From the NCBI RefSeq assembly GCF_014654785.1, contig NZ_BNBD01000004.1, forward strand, positions 186,001 to 250,000: a stretch of DNA of 64,000 nucleotides, read 5' to 3'. Made by a program: the position numbers and the translations under genes. Positions within the stretch are counted from its first letter, which is position 1. Every line of letters begins with the position of its first letter. Below the pieces are notes generated by a model that searched no databases, was not told where the DNA came from, and saw only the letters and a list, made by a program, of their open reading frames with translations. Shown here piece by piece: positions 1 through 7,795 of this stretch. The DNA comes from Streptomyces mashuensis. GTDB taxonomy: Bacteria; Actinomycetota; Actinomycetes; Streptomycetales; Streptomycetaceae.

Positions 1-113
1 TTGCCGGGTGGTGCGGCGCGGCGGCCGGACGCCGGCTGCTGAGCCGCGCGACGGGCCGCGGCTCGGCCGCCGCCCTGATGAGACTGCGGCGGCTTGCGGC
101 GGTGCTCGCTCAT
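1..113 (-). CDS. Penicillin-binding protein / transglycosylase, N-terminus only (runs off the window)
   Basis: An ATG at 113-111 on the minus strand is preceded by a GAGGAG ribosome site and opens a reading frame that continues off the left edge. The 37 visible residues begin MSEHRRKPPQ and are rich in Arg, Ala and Gln. This is the kind of basic cytoplasmic tail found before the membrane anchor of Streptomyces class A penicillin-binding proteins, which polymerise and cross-link peptidoglycan. In related chromosomes such a gene sits divergently next to the PadR/ino1 pair, which fits here. No catalytic domain is visible, so the family call rests on the tail sequence and gene order as I remember them. 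Confidence 0.6.
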   Translation of the reverse strand, partial: MSEHRRKPPQSHQGGGRAAARRAAQQPASGRRAAPPG

Positions 114-470
114 CGAACGGTTACTCCTCGGGCAGGCGCTATCGCCTGACAGCGGCAGGTGGCTTGCGGTCCCCCCGGCATACGGCCCGGCTGTCCCCCC
201 GAGCGAAGGGCCGTACTGCGTACGGGACGAGGACGCACGAGAGCGTCACCCGGTTCCCATTGGTCTGCATGGCGCACAGACTACGCACGGCCAAATCACT
301 CCCACTGGGGATGTTCACTCCAATTCAGGCTGGTTGTGTCCCACGAATCGGTGATGTGACCTCGTTCACCGCAGGCCCTCTTGTCGAGTCAGGACGCTCG
401 TTCTATCGTCGGGATGTATCGAGTCGATACATCAGCTCGGAATAAAGGGTCTGCGGACGAAGGAGGGGAC
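114..470. other. Intergenic region between divergent PBP and PadR genes
   Basis: This 357-bp gap holds the promoters of two divergent genes. The one clear element is the long palindrome at 413-433. Short open frames cross the gap, but they have no convincing ribosome site and no typical Streptomyces coding bias, so I do not call a gene here. Confidence 0.6.
413..433. promoter_or_regulatory. Perfect 21-bp palindrome, probable PadR operator
   Basis: Arms GATGTATCGA (413-422) and TCGATACATC (424-433) are exact reverse complements around a single G. The site lies 37 bp before the PadR start codon. PadR-family dimers bind palindromes with ATGT/ACAT-type ends, so this is most likely the autoregulatory operator. 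It could also control the downstream inositol-phosphate synthase gene by read-through. Confidence 0.75.
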
Positions 471-1139
471 ATGAGCCGACGCTCCGGCATCCTCGAGTTC
501 GCCGTCCTCGGCCTGCTCCGCGAGTCCCCCATGCACGGGTACGAGCTGCGCAAACGCCTCAACACCTCGCTCGGGGTGTTCCGTGCGTTCAGCTACGGCA
601 GTCTCTACCCCTGCCTGAAGACCCTCGTGGCCAACGGCTGGCTGACGGAGGAGCCCGGCAGTGCCCCGGAGGACGCCCGCGCGGCGTCCCTGGCCGGCCG
701 GCGGGCGAAGATCGTCTACCGGCTGACCACCGCGGGCAAGGAGCACTTCGAGCAGCTGCTCGCCCACACCGGCCCCGACGCCTGGGAGGACGAGCACTTC
801 GCCGCCCGCTTCGCGTTCTTCGGGCAGACCTCGCGGGACGTGCGGATGCGGGTGCTGGAGGGCCGCCGCAGCCGGCTGGAGGAGCGCCTCGAGAAGATGC
901 GCGCCTCCCTGGCCCGCAGCCGCGACCGGCTGGACGACTACACGCTCGAACTCCAGCGGCACGGCATGGAATCGGTCGAGCGGGAAGTCCGCTGGCTGAA
1001 CGAGCTGATCGAGAGCGAGCGGGCGGGGCGCGACCAGCGCAACGGCACCGCCGCCCACGACACATCAGGAGAAGCGGGCGGCCTGCCCCGGCACCGGGGT
1101 GGCACCCGGCCGGATCCGTCCGACGACACCGCCAAGTGA
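471..1139 (+). CDS. PadR-family transcriptional regulator
   Basis: This is a 222-residue DNA-binding regulator. Residues 1-95 form the PadR winged helix, with the typical opening ILEFAVLGLLRESPMHGYEL and a SYGSLYPCLKTL recognition segment. The wing holds an Ala/Pro-rich insert around residues 64-78. The C-terminal half is a charged helical region, the usual dimerisation arm. The ATG at 471 follows a GGAGGGG ribosome site. The stop is 51 bp before inositol-phosphate synthase on the same strand with no terminator between them, so the two are probably co-transcribed. The upstream palindrome suggests autorepression. Its ligand is unknown, and a link to inositol or mycothiol supply is inferred from position only. 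Confidence 0.9.
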   Translation: MSRRSGILEFAVLGLLRESPMHGYELRKRLNTSLGVFRAFSYGSLYPCLKTLVANGWLTEEPGSAPEDARAASLAGRRAKIVYRLTTAGKEHFEQLLAHTGPDAWEDEHFAARFAFFGQTSRDVRMRVLEGRRSRLEERLEKMRASLARSRDRLDDYTLELQRHGMESVEREVRWLNELIESERAGRDQRNGTAAHDTSGEAGGLPRHRGGTRPDPSDDTAK

Positions 1140-1190
1140 ACCCCTGCCGTCCGCAGGGAGTTCGTCGAGTACTAACAGGGAGCAACCGGA

Positions 1191-2273
1191 ATGGGTTCGG
1201 TTCGCGTAGCGATCGTCGGTGTGGGCAACTGCGCCGCCTCGCTGGTGCAGGGCGTCGAGTACTACAAGGACGCCGACCCGAACGGCCGTGTGCCGGGTCT
1301 GATGCACGTGCAGTTCGGCGACTACCACGTGCGTGATGTCGAGTTCGTGGCCGCTTTCGACGTCGACGCCAAGAAGGTCGGCCTCGACCTGGCCGACGCC
1401 ATCGGCGCCAGCGAGAACAACACCATCAAGATCTGCGACGTGCCGGCCACCGGCGTCACCGTCCAGCGCGGCCACACCCTCGACGGTCTGGGCAAGTACT
1501 ACCGCCAGACCATCGAGGAGTCCGCCGAGGCCCCGGTCGACATCGTCCAGGTCCTCAAGGACAAGCAGGTCGACGTCCTGGTCTGCTACCTGCCGGTGGG
1601 CTCCGAGGAGGCCGCCAAGTTCTACGCCCAGTGCGCCATCGACGCCAAGGTCGCCTTCGTCAACGCCCTCCCGGTCTTCATCGCCGGCACCAAGGAGTGG
1701 GCGGACAAGTTCACCGAGGCCGGGGTGCCGATCGTCGGTGACGACATCAAGTCGCAGGTCGGCGCCACCATCACGCACCGCGTGATGGCCAAGCTGTTCG
1801 AGGACCGCGGCGTCGTCCTGGACCGCACGATGCAGCTGAACGTCGGCGGCAACATGGACTTCAAGAACATGCTCGAGCGCGACCGCCTGGAGTCCAAGAA
1901 GATCTCCAAGACGCAGGCCGTCACCTCCCAGATCCCCGACCGCGACCTGGGCGAGAAGAACGTCCACATCGGCCCGTCGGACTACGTGGCCTGGCTGGAC
2001 GACCGCAAGTGGGCCTACGTCCGCCTGGAGGGCCGCGCGTTCGGTGACGTCCCGCTGAGCCTGGAGTACAAGCTCGAGGTCTGGGACTCCCCGAACTCCG
2101 CCGGCGTCATCATCGACGCCCTGCGCGCCGCGAAGATCGCCAAGGACCGCGGCATCGGCGGCCCGATCCTCTCCGCCTCCTCGTACTTCATGAAGTCCCC
2201 GCCGGTCCAGTACTTCGACGACGAGGCCCGCGAGAACGTCGAGAAGTTCATCAAGGGCGAGGTCGAGCGCTGA
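1191..2273 (+). CDS. ino1: Inositol-3-phosphate synthase
   Basis: Converts glucose-6-phosphate to inositol-3-phosphate with NAD+, the first step toward phosphatidylinositol and mycothiol in actinobacteria. The 360-residue protein has the actinobacterial length. It shows an N-terminal Rossmann dinucleotide site (VGVGNCAAS near residue 10) and the family blocks [13 protein letters not shown] and NVGGNMDF in the C-terminal half, where the catalytic lysines and NAD-binding loop lie. The ATG follows a GGGAG ribosome site. The gene is downstream of the PadR regulator and ends at a strong hairpin terminator. Confidence 0.95.
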   Translation: MGSVRVAIVGVGNCAASLVQGVEYYKDADPNGRVPGLMHVQFGDYHVRDVEFVAAFDVDAKKVGLDLADAIGASENNTIKICDVPATGVTVQRGHTLDGLGKYYRQTIEESAEAPVDIVQVLKDKQVDVLVCYLPVGSEEAAKFYAQCAIDAKVAFVNALPVFIAGTKEWADKFTEAGVPIVGDDIKSQVGATITHRVMAKLFEDRGVVLDRTMQLNVGGNMDFKNMLERDRLESKKISKTQAVTSQIPDRDLGEKNVHIGPSDYVAWLDDRKWAYVRLEGRAFGDVPLSLEYKLEVWDSPNSAGVIIDALRAAKIAKDRGIGGPILSASSYFMKSPPVQYFDDEARENVEKFIKGEVER

Positions 2274-2304
2274 GCCGCGTCCCCCGCTGAGCCGTTCGCC
2301 TGAT

Positions 2305-2339
2305 CACAGGTCCCCGGGTGTTGCACCCGGGGACCTGTG
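2305..2339 (+). terminator. Strong hairpin after ino1
   Basis: A perfect 16-bp stem (2305-2320 with 2324-2339) closes a TTG loop. There is no long T-run, as is usual in Streptomyces. A GTG at 2337 in the transporter frame lies inside this stem, which argues that the transporter starts at the later ATG. Confidence 0.9.
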
Positions 2340-2360
2340 TGTTGTGTGAGGCTGGGCACC

Positions 2361-3680
2361 ATGCCCGTTGTGCGTGATCTTCGCGTCCTGCTGCGGCTGC
2401 ACGGGTTCCGCCGCCTCCTCGCCGTACGGCTGCTCTCCCAGACGGCCGACGGCGTCTACCAGGTCGCGCTCGCCGCCCACGTCGTCTTCTCCCCCGAGAA
2501 GGAGACGTCCCCCGCCGCCATCGCCTCCGCCATGGCGGTCCTGCTGCTCCCCTACTCCCTGCTGGGCCCCTTCGCCGGCGTGCTCCTCGACCGCTGGCGC
2601 CGCCGCCAGGTGCTGCTGTACGGCAACCTGCTGCGTGCCGCCCTGGCCGCGGGGACCGCCGCACTCGTCGTCGGCCACGTGCCGGACGGGCTGTTCTACG
2701 CCTCCGCGCTGTCGGTGACCGCGGTCAACCGCTTCGTCCTGGCGGGCCTGTCCGCGGCCCTGCCCCGGGTCGTCGACTCCCCCGAACGCCTGGTGATGGC
2801 CAACGCGCTCTCCCCGACCGCCGGAACGCTCGCCGCCACCGCCGGCGGCGGCCTCGCCTTCGCCGTACGCCTCGGCGCCCCTGCCGGCGCCACCGCCGAC
2901 GCCCTCGTGGTGCTGCTCGGCGCCGCGCTCTACCTGGCCGCCGGCCTGAGCTCGCTGCGCATGCGGGCCGGGCTGCTCGGGCCGGACGTGGCCCCGCGCA
3001 CCCCGGTACGGACCGCCCTGCTCATCACCACGCGCGGCCTCGTCGCGGGCGTCCGCCACCTGGCCGAACGCCGGACCGCGGCCCGGGCCCTGACCGCCAT
3101 GACGCTGATGCGCTTCTGCTACGGCGCCCTGACGATCACCCTGCTGATGCTCTGCCGGTACGCGTGGGCGAGCAGCGAGGCGGAGGGCCTGGCGCTGCTG
3201 GGCTACGCGGTGGCCGTGTCGGGCGCGGGCTTCTTCGCGGCGGCCCTCGTCACGCCGTGGGCCGTCGGGCGGCTGGGCCGGCTGGGCTGGATGGCCGCCT
3301 GCGCGGGAACCGCGGCCGTCCTGGAACCGAGCCTGGGCCTGCCCTTCGAGCCGGCCCCCATGCTGGTCGGCGCGTTCGCCCTGGGGCTCACCACACAGGG
3401 CGCGAAGATCGCGACGGACACCGTGGTGCAGGCCTCCGTGGACGACGTCTTCCGGGGGCGCGTCTTCTCCCTCTACGACGTCCTGTTCAACGTGGCCTTC
3501 GTCGGAGCGGCCGGCGTGGCGGCCCTGGTCCTGCCACCGGACGGCCGGTCCGCCGGACTGGTCGTGGCCGTGGCCGTCGTCTACGCGGTGGTCGCGGTCA
3601 GCCTGACGGGTACGACCGAGGAGCGGCGCGACACGAGTGAGGAGCAGCGCTCCACGACAGAAGGGCGGCGTTTCACGTGA
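2361..3680 (+). CDS. MFS-type multidrug/efflux transporter
   Basis: A 439-residue integral membrane protein with about ten to twelve hydrophobic segments. An early segment, SQTADGVYQVALAAHVVFSP, and a loop RWRRRQVLLYGN resemble the conserved cytoplasmic loop of MFS drug exporters (the MFS_1/TetA-like type lacking a binding protein). The substrate cannot be told. I chose ATG 2361 because the upstream in-frame GTG (2337) sits in the ino1 terminator. The C-terminal tail is hydrophilic and rich in Thr, Glu and Arg. The stop codon is supplied by a parS site, which spans 3670-3683. Confidence 0.85.
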   Translation: MPVVRDLRVLLRLHGFRRLLAVRLLSQTADGVYQVALAAHVVFSPEKETSPAAIASAMAVLLLPYSLLGPFAGVLLDRWRRRQVLLYGNLLRAALAAGTAALVVGHVPDGLFYASALSVTAVNRFVLAGLSAALPRVVDSPERLVMANALSPTAGTLAATAGGGLAFAVRLGAPAGATADALVVLLGAALYLAAGLSSLRMRAGLLGPDVAPRTPVRTALLITTRGLVAGVRHLAERRTAARALTAMTLMRFCYGALTITLLMLCRYAWASSEAEGLALLGYAVAVSGAGFFAAALVTPWAVGRLGRLGWMAACAGTAAVLEPSLGLPFEPAPMLVGAFALGLTTQGAKIATDTVVQASVDDVFRGRVFSLYDVLFNVAFVGAAGVAALVLPPDGRSAGLVVAVAVVYAVVAVSLTGTTEERRDTSEEQRSTTEGRRFT

Positions 3681-3683
3681 AAC
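3670..3683. other. parS centromere site
   Basis: A perfect GTTTCACGTGAAAC, the Streptomyces ParB recognition palindrome. It overlaps the last codons and TGA stop of the MFS gene. Confidence 0.95.
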
Positions 3684-3713
3684 ACCGCCCCTCCGCGCAC
3701 CCGGCCGGCTCGT

Positions 3714-3727
3714 GTTTCACGTGAAAC
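3714..3727. other. parS centromere site
   Basis: A perfect GTTTCACGTGAAAC in the gap between the convergent MFS and cca genes, 44 bp from the preceding site. Confidence 0.95.
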
Positions 3728-3757
3728 ACCCGCGTGGAACACGAGCCCGCCGATGCA

Positions 3758-5218
3758 TCAGCCCTGCTGCTCGGCCCACCACTCCTTGAGCGCCGCCACC
3801 GCAGCGTCCGGCTCCATCGGGCCGTGCTCCAGGCGCAGCTCCAGCATGTGCCGGTACGCCTGGCCCACCTCGGGGCCGGGGCGGATGCCGAGGATCTCCA
3901 TGATTTCGTTGCCGTCGAGGTCCGGCCGGATGGCGTCGAGCTCCTCCTGCTCCTGGAGGCGGGCGATGCGCTCCTCCAGGCCGTCGTAGGCGCGGGAGAG
4001 GGCGTTGGCCTTGCGCTTGTTCCGCGTGGTGCAGTCCGAGCGCGTCAGCTTGTGCAGCCGCTCCAGGAGGGGGCCGGCGTCCCGTACGTACCGGCGGACG
4101 GCGGAGTCGGTCCACTCGCCCGTGCCGTAGCCGTGGAAGCGCAGGTGCAGCTCGACCAGCCGGGAGACGTCCTTGACCATGTCGTTGGAGTACTTCAGCT
4201 TGGTCAGCCGGGCCTTGGTCATCTTGGCGCCCACCACCTCGTGGTGGTGGAAGGAGACCCGGCCGTCCTTCTCGAAGCGGCGGGTGCGGGGCTTGCCGAT
4301 GTCGTGCAGCAGGGCGGCGAGGCGCAGGACCAGGTCGGGGCCCTCCTGCTCCAGGTCCATGGCCTGCTCCAGGACCGTGAGGGTGTGCTCGTAGACGTCC
4401 TTGTGCCGGTGGTGCTCGTCGCGCTCCAGGCGGAGGGCGGGGAGCTCGGGCAGGACGTGGGCGGCCAGGCCGGTGTCGACGAGGAGCTTGAGGCCCTTGC
4501 GGGGGTGCTCCGAGAGGATGAGCTTGTTGAGCTCGTCCCGGACGCGCTCGGCGGAGACGATCTCCAGCCGGGCGGCCATGTCGGTCATGGCGGTGACGAC
4601 CTCGGGCGCGACGTCGAAGTCGAGCTGCGCGGCGAAACGGGCGGCCCGCATCATGCGCAGCGGGTCGTCGGAAAAGGAGTCCTCGGGGGTGCCGGGGGTG
4701 CGCAGGACCCGGGCGGCCAGGTCGTCGAGGCCGTTGTGCGGGTCGATGAACTCCTTCTCCGGCAGCGCGACGGCCATCGCGTTGACGGTGAAGTCGCGGC
4801 GGACCAAGTCCTCCTCAATGGAGTCGCCGTAGGAGACCTCGGGCTTGCGGGAGGTGCGGTCGTACGCTTCGGACCGGTATGTGGTGATCTCGATGTCGAA
4901 GTCGGACTTGCGGCAGCCCACGGTCCCGAAGGCGATGCCGACCTCCCACACGGCGTCCGCCCAGGGCCGGACGATCTTCAGGACGTCGTCGGGGCGGGCG
5001 TCCGTGGTGAAGTCCAGGTCGTTGCCGAGGCGGCCGAGCAGCGCGTCCCGCACCGATCCACCGACCAGGGCGAGGGTGAACCCGGCCTCCTGGAAGCGGC
5101 GGGCGAGGTCGTCGGCCACGGGGGAGACCCGGAGCAACTCGCTCACGGCTCGGCGCTGCGCCTGGCTGAGCTCGTTGACCGGCGACGGGGTATGGCTGTC
5201 ATTGTTGGCGTTCGGCAC
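3758..5218 (-). CDS. cca: CCA tRNA nucleotidyltransferase
   Basis: Adds or repairs the 3' CCA end of tRNAs. In the 486-residue protein the class II nucleotidyltransferase head shows LVGGSVRDALLG followed by the metal-binding DLD at 67-69. Next comes the RRDFTVNAMA motif, and then an HD domain with LLHDIGKP, as in the HD-carrying bacterial form. I chose the GTG at 5218 (sequence VPNANNDSHT), which gives the usual family length. The frame stays open far upstream only because the opposite-strand genes are GC-rich. Neither of the two tRNA genes in this window encodes CCA, so this enzyme is needed for them. Confidence 0.95.
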   Translation of the reverse strand: MPNANNDSHTPSPVNELSQAQRRAVSELLRVSPVADDLARRFQEAGFTLALVGGSVRDALLGRLGNDLDFTTDARPDDVLKIVRPWADAVWEVGIAFGTVGCRKSDFDIEITTYRSEAYDRTSRKPEVSYGDSIEEDLVRRDFTVNAMAVALPEKEFIDPHNGLDDLAARVLRTPGTPEDSFSDDPLRMMRAARFAAQLDFDVAPEVVTAMTDMAARLEIVSAERVRDELNKLILSEHPRKGLKLLVDTGLAAHVLPELPALRLERDEHHRHKDVYEHTLTVLEQAMDLEQEGPDLVLRLAALLHDIGKPRTRRFEKDGRVSFHHHEVVGAKMTKARLTKLKYSNDMVKDVSRLVELHLRFHGYGTGEWTDSAVRRYVRDAGPLLERLHKLTRSDCTTRNKRKANALSRAYDGLEERIARLQEQEELDAIRPDLDGNEIMEILGIRPGPEVGQAYRHMLELRLEHGPMEPDAAVAALKEWWAEQQG

Positions 5219-5437
5219 AACAGAAGAGGGTACGTGTCCGCGCGCGGATGAGCCTCTTCGTTCCCCCGGGGTTCCCGGTCGCGGAGGCGACCGGCCCAAA
5301 GCAGGACCGGCCCGGACAACGGGCGCGCACCGGCGATCTTGTAGTGCGGTCCGCGGCACTTCGCCCCAGCGGGCCTCGTTACCATTCGTGGACGCACATC
5401 CGACGACCACTGACGACGACGAGGGACGGGCGAGCGC

Positions 5438-7750
5438 GTGGCCGAGGCGGCAGAGTTCCAGGGGACGAGATCCGCTCCTGCCTGCCGGTGGCGCCGACGC
5501 ACTGCGGTCCTCCTGGCGGGGATGCTGTTCGTCCTGGGGCTCGGGCAGCTGCGGGCGGCCCCGGTGGCGCGCGCCGACAACCCCGGTGGGCATGCGGTCG
5601 GTGTGACGGTCGACAGTTTCGCTCCGGTGGCGCCCCGGCAGGACGACACCCTCACGATCTCCGGTTCGGTCACCAACAACAGCGGGTCGACGATCACCGG
5701 CGCCCACGTGGGGCTGCGGGTGGGCCAGCAGGTCGGCACGCGCAGCGACATGGACGACATCGGTGACCGGAGCGGCTTCTCCGGGTCGGACGGCTCGGAG
5801 ATCGGCAACCACACGCAGAAGCTCGACGCCCTGCCGCCGGGGGTCAGCCGGGACTTCACGCTGAGCCTGCCGGTCAAGGACCTGGACCTCGGCAAGGACG
5901 GCGTCTACCAGCTGGGCGTCACCGTCTCGGGTCAGGCCGGCGGCTCGTCGGAGCGGGTCCTGGGCATCCACCGGACGCTGCTGCCCTGGCAGCCGTCCGC
6001 GACGGAGGGCAAGAAGACCCGCCTGACGTTCCTGTGGCCGCTGATCTCCGGTACGCACCTCACGGCCCGCACCGAGCCGGACCAGCAGCAGACGCCGATC
6101 TTCCCCAATGACGACCTCGCCGCGGAGCTGGGCCCCGGTGGCCGGTTGCAGCAGCTGGTCGCGCTGGGCAAGACGCTGCCGGTCACCTGGGTGATCGACC
6201 CGGACCTGCTGGCCACGGTCGAGGCGATGACCAAGCGGTACCAGGTCGGCGGCCCCGGCGGGCAGAGCACGCCGGGCAAGGGCCAGGCAGTCGCCAAGCA
6301 GTGGCTCAACCAGCTCCAGGACGCGGTGGCGAACCACGAGGTCGTGGCGTTGCCGTTCGCCGACCCCGACCTGGCGTCGCTCGCCCACCGCGGCAAGGAC
6401 GTCTCGGGCGCGCTCAGCCACCTCCAGTCCGCCACCGAGCTGGCCTCCGTCACGGTCGACACGATCCTGGGCGTGAAGCCGCGCACGGACTTCGCCTGGC
6501 CGGTGGACGGCGCGGTGGACTCCTCGATCGTGGACGTGGCGACCTCGGCGGGCGCCCACAACGTCATCGCCCGCAGCGACAGCCTCAAGGAGCCCGGCGG
6601 CTCGCCGTACGCGCCGACGGCGGCCCGCCAGATCGGTGGCGGGAACACCGCGATCGTGGCGGACGCCCGGCTGTCCACGGCCTTCCAGGGCGACATGGTG
6701 CGGGGGAACGACGCCTCGCTGGCCGTGCAGCGGTTCCTGGCGCAGAGCCTCGTGGTGAACAAGCAGGCGCCGGAGAACGAGCGGAGCATCGTCGTCGCCC
6801 CGCAGCGCATGCCCACGGCGAGCCAGGCACAGGCCATGGCGACCGCGCTGCGGGGGCTGTCGGACGAGCGCTGGGCCCAGCCCATGAGCCTGGGCGACGC
6901 GGCCCGGATGCAGCCCGACCCGGCGGCGAACCAGCAGGTGCCGGGGGCCGGCTCGTACCCGGAGTCGCTGCGCGACCAGGAGCTGCCCACCGAGGCGTTC
7001 GAGGCGATTCAGCGGACGCAGGGCGCACTGGACAGCTTCAAGGTGATCCTCACCTCGCAGGACCGGGTGGTCACCCCGTTCGGCAGCGCGATCATGCGGG
7101 AGATGTCGACGTCGTGGCGCGGCAACCCGCGCGGGGCCGCCGGCTTCCGGGACGCGGTGCAGTCGTACCTCACCGAGCTCACCCGCCAGGTGCACCTGGT
7201 GGAGAAGTCGGACGCCACGCTGTCCGGCCGCAGCGCGACCATCCCGGTCACGGTGCACAACGGCCTGTTCCAGGGGGTCAGGGGCCTGAAGCTGGTGCTC
7301 ACCTCCAGCCAGCCCAACCGCCTGAAGATCGAGGCGCCGCGGCAGATCGAGATCGGCGGCGGCCGCCAGCAGTCGGTGAAGTTCGAGACGCGGGCCAACG
7401 CCAACGGCCCGGTGCAGGTCACTGCCCGGCTGTACACGGAGGACGGGCAGCCGTACGGCGAGCCGGTGCTCTTCACTGTGCATGTCACCTCCATCACCCC
7501 TATGGTTCTGCTGGTCATCGCGGGTGGTGTCCTCCTCCTGGTCCTCGCGGGGCTCCGGATCTACCTCCAGCGCAAGCGGGCCGCGGCCCGCGGAGCCGCA
7601 GGTGACGGCCCTGGGAACGGCGACGGGGGAGACTGTGGTGACGACGGCGGGGCCGGAGACGGCGAGCCGGGGCAGCCGGGTGATCCCGCAGCCGAATCCG
7701 GAGCGCGGGACGGTTCCCCGTCCGGCTCGGGTGAGAAAGTGGAACGTTGA
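5438..7750 (+). CDS. DUF6049-family secreted/membrane-anchored protein
   Basis: This 770-residue protein starts with a Sec signal (RRR then a hydrophobic stretch to about residue 45). A large extracellular region follows, then one membrane span near residues 687-709, then an acidic Gly/Asp/Pro-rich cytoplasmic tail of about 60 residues. It occupies the conserved position just before murJ in actinobacteria, where the mycobacterial counterpart is also uncharacterised. The GTG at 5438 is the natural start before the signal peptide. A role with MurJ in cell-wall assembly is inferred from synteny. No enzymatic motif is recognisable. Confidence 0.8.
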   Translation: MAEAAEFQGTRSAPACRWRRRTAVLLAGMLFVLGLGQLRAAPVARADNPGGHAVGVTVDSFAPVAPRQDDTLTISGSVTNNSGSTITGAHVGLRVGQQVGTRSDMDDIGDRSGFSGSDGSEIGNHTQKLDALPPGVSRDFTLSLPVKDLDLGKDGVYQLGVTVSGQAGGSSERVLGIHRTLLPWQPSATEGKKTRLTFLWPLISGTHLTARTEPDQQQTPIFPNDDLAAELGPGGRLQQLVALGKTLPVTWVIDPDLLATVEAMTKRYQVGGPGGQSTPGKGQAVAKQWLNQLQDAVANHEVVALPFADPDLASLAHRGKDVSGALSHLQSATELASVTVDTILGVKPRTDFAWPVDGAVDSSIVDVATSAGAHNVIARSDSLKEPGGSPYAPTAARQIGGGNTAIVADARLSTAFQGDMVRGNDASLAVQRFLAQSLVVNKQAPENERSIVVAPQRMPTASQAQAMATALRGLSDERWAQPMSLGDAARMQPDPAANQQVPGAGSYPESLRDQELPTEAFEAIQRTQGALDSFKVILTSQDRVVTPFGSAIMREMSTSWRGNPRGAAGFRDAVQSYLTELTRQVHLVEKSDATLSGRSATIPVTVHNGLFQGVRGLKLVLTSSQPNRLKIEAPRQIEIGGGRQQSVKFETRANANGPVQVTARLYTEDGQPYGEPVLFTVHVTSITPMVLLVIAGGVLLLVLAGLRIYLQRKRAAARGAAGDGPGNGDGGDCGDDGGAGDGEPGQPGDPAAESGARDGSPSGSGEKVER

Positions 7751-7795
7751 CGTTTTGTGTGGCCGGCAGGCCGCGGACGATGAGGTGGGGTAGCG

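Noticed and set aside
8..445. Open frame upstream of the PadR gene
   Set aside because: No ribosome site, Arg/Gly/Pro-rich shadow-like composition, and it overlaps the start of the divergent PBP gene.
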